Below are positions 62,265-64,000 of a stretch of 64,000 nt of DNA, piece by piece. The stretch spans positions 682,001-746,000 of the forward strand of contig BOPV01000001.1 of assembly GCA_018332375.1 (NCBI GenBank), in the 5' to 3' direction. Both the position numbers and the translations under genes were made by a program. The first letter of the stretch is position 1, and each line of letters begins with the position of its first letter. Source of the DNA: Roseiterribacter gracilis (GTDB taxonomy: Bacteria > Pseudomonadota > Alphaproteobacteria > BOG-932 > Roseiterribacteraceae). Below the pieces are notes generated by a model. The model was not told where the DNA came from, did no database searches, and was given only the letters and a program-made list of their open reading frames with translations.

Positions 62265-62984
62265 CTAACCGACCAGCTTGCGCAGCGTTGCAAGCCAGCG
62301 TTCTTGCGCAACGCTTGGCGGCCACGGTGTCAAATCAAGAATGTCGGCGGTGCGCGGCGTTTCCTTGTTCGCCAACACGTCGCGACTTTTGATTTCGGCT
62401 TCGCTGTAACCGGCAAGCTGCAACGCTTCAGATGCGTTGATCTGGCGGTCGACGGTCTTGATCAATTTCGCCCATGCCACCGGCAAATCGCCAGGTAAAC
62501 CAAATCGCACATGGATGACTTGCTGCACGCTGTCGACGACGCGTGCCCAGGCCGGCCCGAGAATCGGTTTGATCGGACCCAACTGATCTTTGAGTCCGAG
62601 TCCTTCGGCGCCGTCATGCAGATGCCACGCAAGGCGCACGCGGCGCGCATCCGCGCGCGGGATTTTCTTCGCGGTGATTGCTGCCTGCAGCGCCGGTTCA
62701 AGCAGCACGTGGCCTTGTTCGAGATGCTGCGCGACCGAGTAAGCCCAGTCGCCCGCGGTTTGCCCGCCCCAGCGCGGTTCGCGCGACAGGCCAAGCGCAA
62801 TGTCTTCGTCTTCGAAATCAAACGGCGACGGATCGAGCACGTTCAGGCGGCGCGGCCGTCCGTCGAGGCGCGCGCGGCTGCCGAAGAATTGCAGCCACAC
62901 ACGCGCGGGCCGATCCGTATCGGCGTGACGCCAAATGCCGGTCGGATCGCGATAGAGGCCGCCAATTTCGAGGCGGCGAGGCAT
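62265..62984 (-). CDS. HD-domain phosphohydrolase, YfbR-like
   Basis: This 239-residue protein has metal-ligand regions YSVAQHLEQG and WHLHDGAEGLGL that match the HD-superfamily nucleotide-hydrolase pattern (YSVAQHS and LLHDAAE in relatives). It begins PRRLEIGGLYRDPTG and has the DIALGLSREPRWGG helix. The function is perhaps deoxynucleotide 5'-phosphatase-like. The start ATG overlaps the stop of the upstream gene (TGATG), so it is translated together with it. Confidence 0.7.
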   Translation of the reverse strand: MPRRLEIGGLYRDPTGIWRHADTDRPARVWLQFFGSRARLDGRPRRLNVLDPSPFDFEDEDIALGLSREPRWGGQTAGDWAYSVAQHLEQGHVLLEPALQAAITAKKIPRADARRVRLAWHLHDGAEGLGLKDQLGPIKPILGPAWARVVDSVQQVIHVRFGLPGDLPVAWAKLIKTVDRQINASEALQLAGYSEAEIKSRDVLANKETPRTADILDLTPWPPSVAQERWLATLRKLVG

Positions 62985-63856
62985 CAGCCGTTCTCGTCGG
63001 GAAACTGATCGGTCGGACCGGCGCCGGGCAGGCGCTTCACGCTCCAATCCTGCATCGCGCGCGCGATTTCCATCGCGCTTTCGATCTTCTCGGCCGGCGC
63101 ACCGTTCAGCGCGGCGAGTCGCGCCCAGACGAGCACGGTCCAGCTTCCCAAGAGATCGGAGGCGCGCAGCACGAAGACCGGCTCGTCTTCATGCGCACGT
63201 TGCAGCACCGACTCTGCCGAACCTTTGGCGGCGCGTGCGGTGAAGCCGCCGCGGCGGGTTGCTTCGCGCGTTGCCGGCAAGGCTTTTTCGACCCAGGCGG
63301 TTGCGGCCTGGCGCTGAATCTCGGCGCGCGCGGTTTTGGGTTCATCGACGCCAAGGCCGCGTGCGAACCAGATCCACCAGCCGATCGTCTGCGGCGCGAC
63401 AACGTCGCGGGCGCGCATGATGAAGACGGGTTCGTCGCCGCGCGCGCTGTTCACCGTCGACTCGGGCCGAGTCAGCTCGTCTTTCGCCGACCAGTAGCCC
63501 GGGAAACGTTCGCGCAGCCATTTGCCGTGCGCGGCCAGGCGCGCTTCGTCGCCGAGATGCGACAGGTCGGGCAGGTTGGGGCCGTCTTCTTCCGGCTCGG
63601 GCAGTTCGACCATCGTGGCGCCGAACAGTTTCACCACTTCGTCGCGCCCTTTGCGCGACAGGCAGATGGCGCCGTCGCCGCGGCCGGGATAGGGCAGGAC
63701 CAGACCGTCGGCGCGCAGCTGTTCGCACAAGGCCCACATATCAGGCACTTCGCGGCGCGGGCGGACGACGCGTCCGTTCCACAAGGCGCGCAAGACGGTC
63801 TCACGTGCGATACCGCCACCAGCGTTGCCGCCGTCCTGCGCAACCGTCTCTTGCAT
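62984..63856 (-). CDS. Uncharacterised protein with an internal repeat
   Basis: This 290-residue soluble protein has Trp- and Asp-rich segments that recur: DEPVFIMRARDVVAPQTIGW and DEPVFVLRASDLLGSWTVLV lie about 90 residues apart, each followed by an amphipathic helix. The N-terminus (VLRALWNGRVVRPRREVPDM, then YPGRGDGAICLSRKGRDEVV) looks like a winged-helix region. It is coupled to the HD-domain gene. I do not recognise the family. Confidence 0.65.
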   Translation of the reverse strand: MQETVAQDGGNAGGGIARETVLRALWNGRVVRPRREVPDMWALCEQLRADGLVLPYPGRGDGAICLSRKGRDEVVKLFGATMVELPEPEEDGPNLPDLSHLGDEARLAAHGKWLRERFPGYWSAKDELTRPESTVNSARGDEPVFIMRARDVVAPQTIGWWIWFARGLGVDEPKTARAEIQRQAATAWVEKALPATREATRRGGFTARAAKGSAESVLQRAHEDEPVFVLRASDLLGSWTVLVWARLAALNGAPAEKIESAMEIARAMQDWSVKRLPGAGPTDQFPDENG

Positions 63857-63878
63857 GCCGAATCCCCCGTCTCAAACG

Positions 63879-63953
63879 CTGGTGGGCCGGATTTGAAGTT
63901 CGCTCATCTCGGGATCAGCACCGAGCGAACTTCAAATCCAAAAGGCCCACCAG
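63879..63953. repeat. Large inverted repeat near the right edge
   Basis: Left arm 63879-63905 (CTGGTGGGCC then GGATTTGAAGTTCGCTC) and right arm 63923-63953 are exact complements, except for a 4-base insertion AAAA in the right arm. The loop is 17 bases. It lies just upstream of the uncharacterised repeat-protein gene. It is not a tRNA. It may be a terminator of a gene beyond the window, a leader structure or a miniature inverted-repeat element. Confidence 0.7.
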
Positions 63954-64000
63954 AAACAATAATTTGCGAGTGTCCTGATCGAATCCGAAGTTCGTCAGAG

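Noticed and set aside
63857..64000. Possible tRNA or riboswitch at the right edge
   Set aside because: The structure is a single long hairpin without a cloverleaf, T-loop or known aptamer core.
1..64000. CRISPR arrays, IS elements, prophage or integrated plasmid
   Set aside because: I saw no regularly spaced repeats, transposase, integrase, phage structural genes or marked change in codon use.

Overview
The window is one contiguous, gene-dense stretch of chromosome from a GC-rich bacterium. Gene content suggests an alphaproteobacterium: an OmpA-type domain of alphaproteobacterial style, a Ku protein with a lysine-rich tail, tandem DUF6328-like membrane domains, MocR regulators and many short ATGA gene overlaps. 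I cannot place it to order. I see no rRNA, tRNA, CRISPR array, IS element or prophage, and codon use looks uniform. Most genes are metabolic, transport or envelope genes in short operons.

Region 1 (1-8382) is the most coherent system. An MFS transporter (cut at the left edge), an acylating aldehyde dehydrogenase and two subunits of an ADP-forming succinyl-CoA-synthetase-like ligase form a tightly overlapping operon. An IclR regulator lies convergent to it, and a GMC flavin oxidoreductase plus an MHS-type MFS transporter lie divergent to the regulator. Together they could oxidise an alcohol to an aldehyde, then an acyl-CoA, then an acid plus ATP. The gene set resembles the known isethionate/sulfoacetaldehyde (ise/sau) loci but has a two-subunit ligase.

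Region 2 (8383-14547) holds a DUF2188-like protein, a DUF2927-like secreted protein, a Sel1-repeat lipoprotein, a periplasmic metallo-beta-lactamase-fold hydrolase, an alpha/beta hydrolase, a PAS/HisKA protein with no recognisable ATP-binding motifs and a Gln-rich secreted protein.

Region 3 (14548-22328) is an RND efflux operon. An alpha/beta-hydrolase-fold protein whose Ser and His positions are substituted is followed by the membrane fusion protein and the inner-membrane pump. A divergent LysR regulator sits behind an 8-8-8 palindrome. A haem-like or DUF2306-like membrane protein and a decayed second LysR tail follow.

Region 4 (22329-33914) carries methionine aminopeptidase, a DsbA-like thioredoxin, an NTF2-like protein and an MDR reductase in one run. 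It then has DUF1993, Ku (its Shine-Dalgarno is buried in a hairpin), small secreted proteins, an FAH hydrolase translationally close to a large M14 peptidase, a ferritin-like DUF892 protein, a HAD phosphatase and a frameshifted tandem DUF6328-like membrane gene.

Region 5 (33957-43817) has a stress-type SRPBCC/ADH/SDR operon, GNAT, an esterase/acyl-CoA dehydrogenase pair, a YgiB/YgiC-like pair (DUF1190 lipoprotein and glutathionylspermidine-synthase-like ligase), an exported alpha/beta hydrolase, a P-loop NTPase and a Pro/Ala-rich secreted protein.

Region 6 (43916-53387) has a glutaredoxin and a peptide-type ABC transporter. Its binding protein is separated from the permease/ATPase operon by an opposing gene. 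A TonB-dependent receptor fused to a C-terminal OmpA domain follows.

Region 7 (53388-64000) has a VOC protein, a beta-helix/RTX/DUF4214 secreted protein, two EamA exporters (one divergent from an Lrp regulator), an EF-hand lipoprotein, a MocR/TSUP divergent pair with five GCAAT pentamers between them, and an HD-domain protein overlapping an uncharacterised repeat protein.
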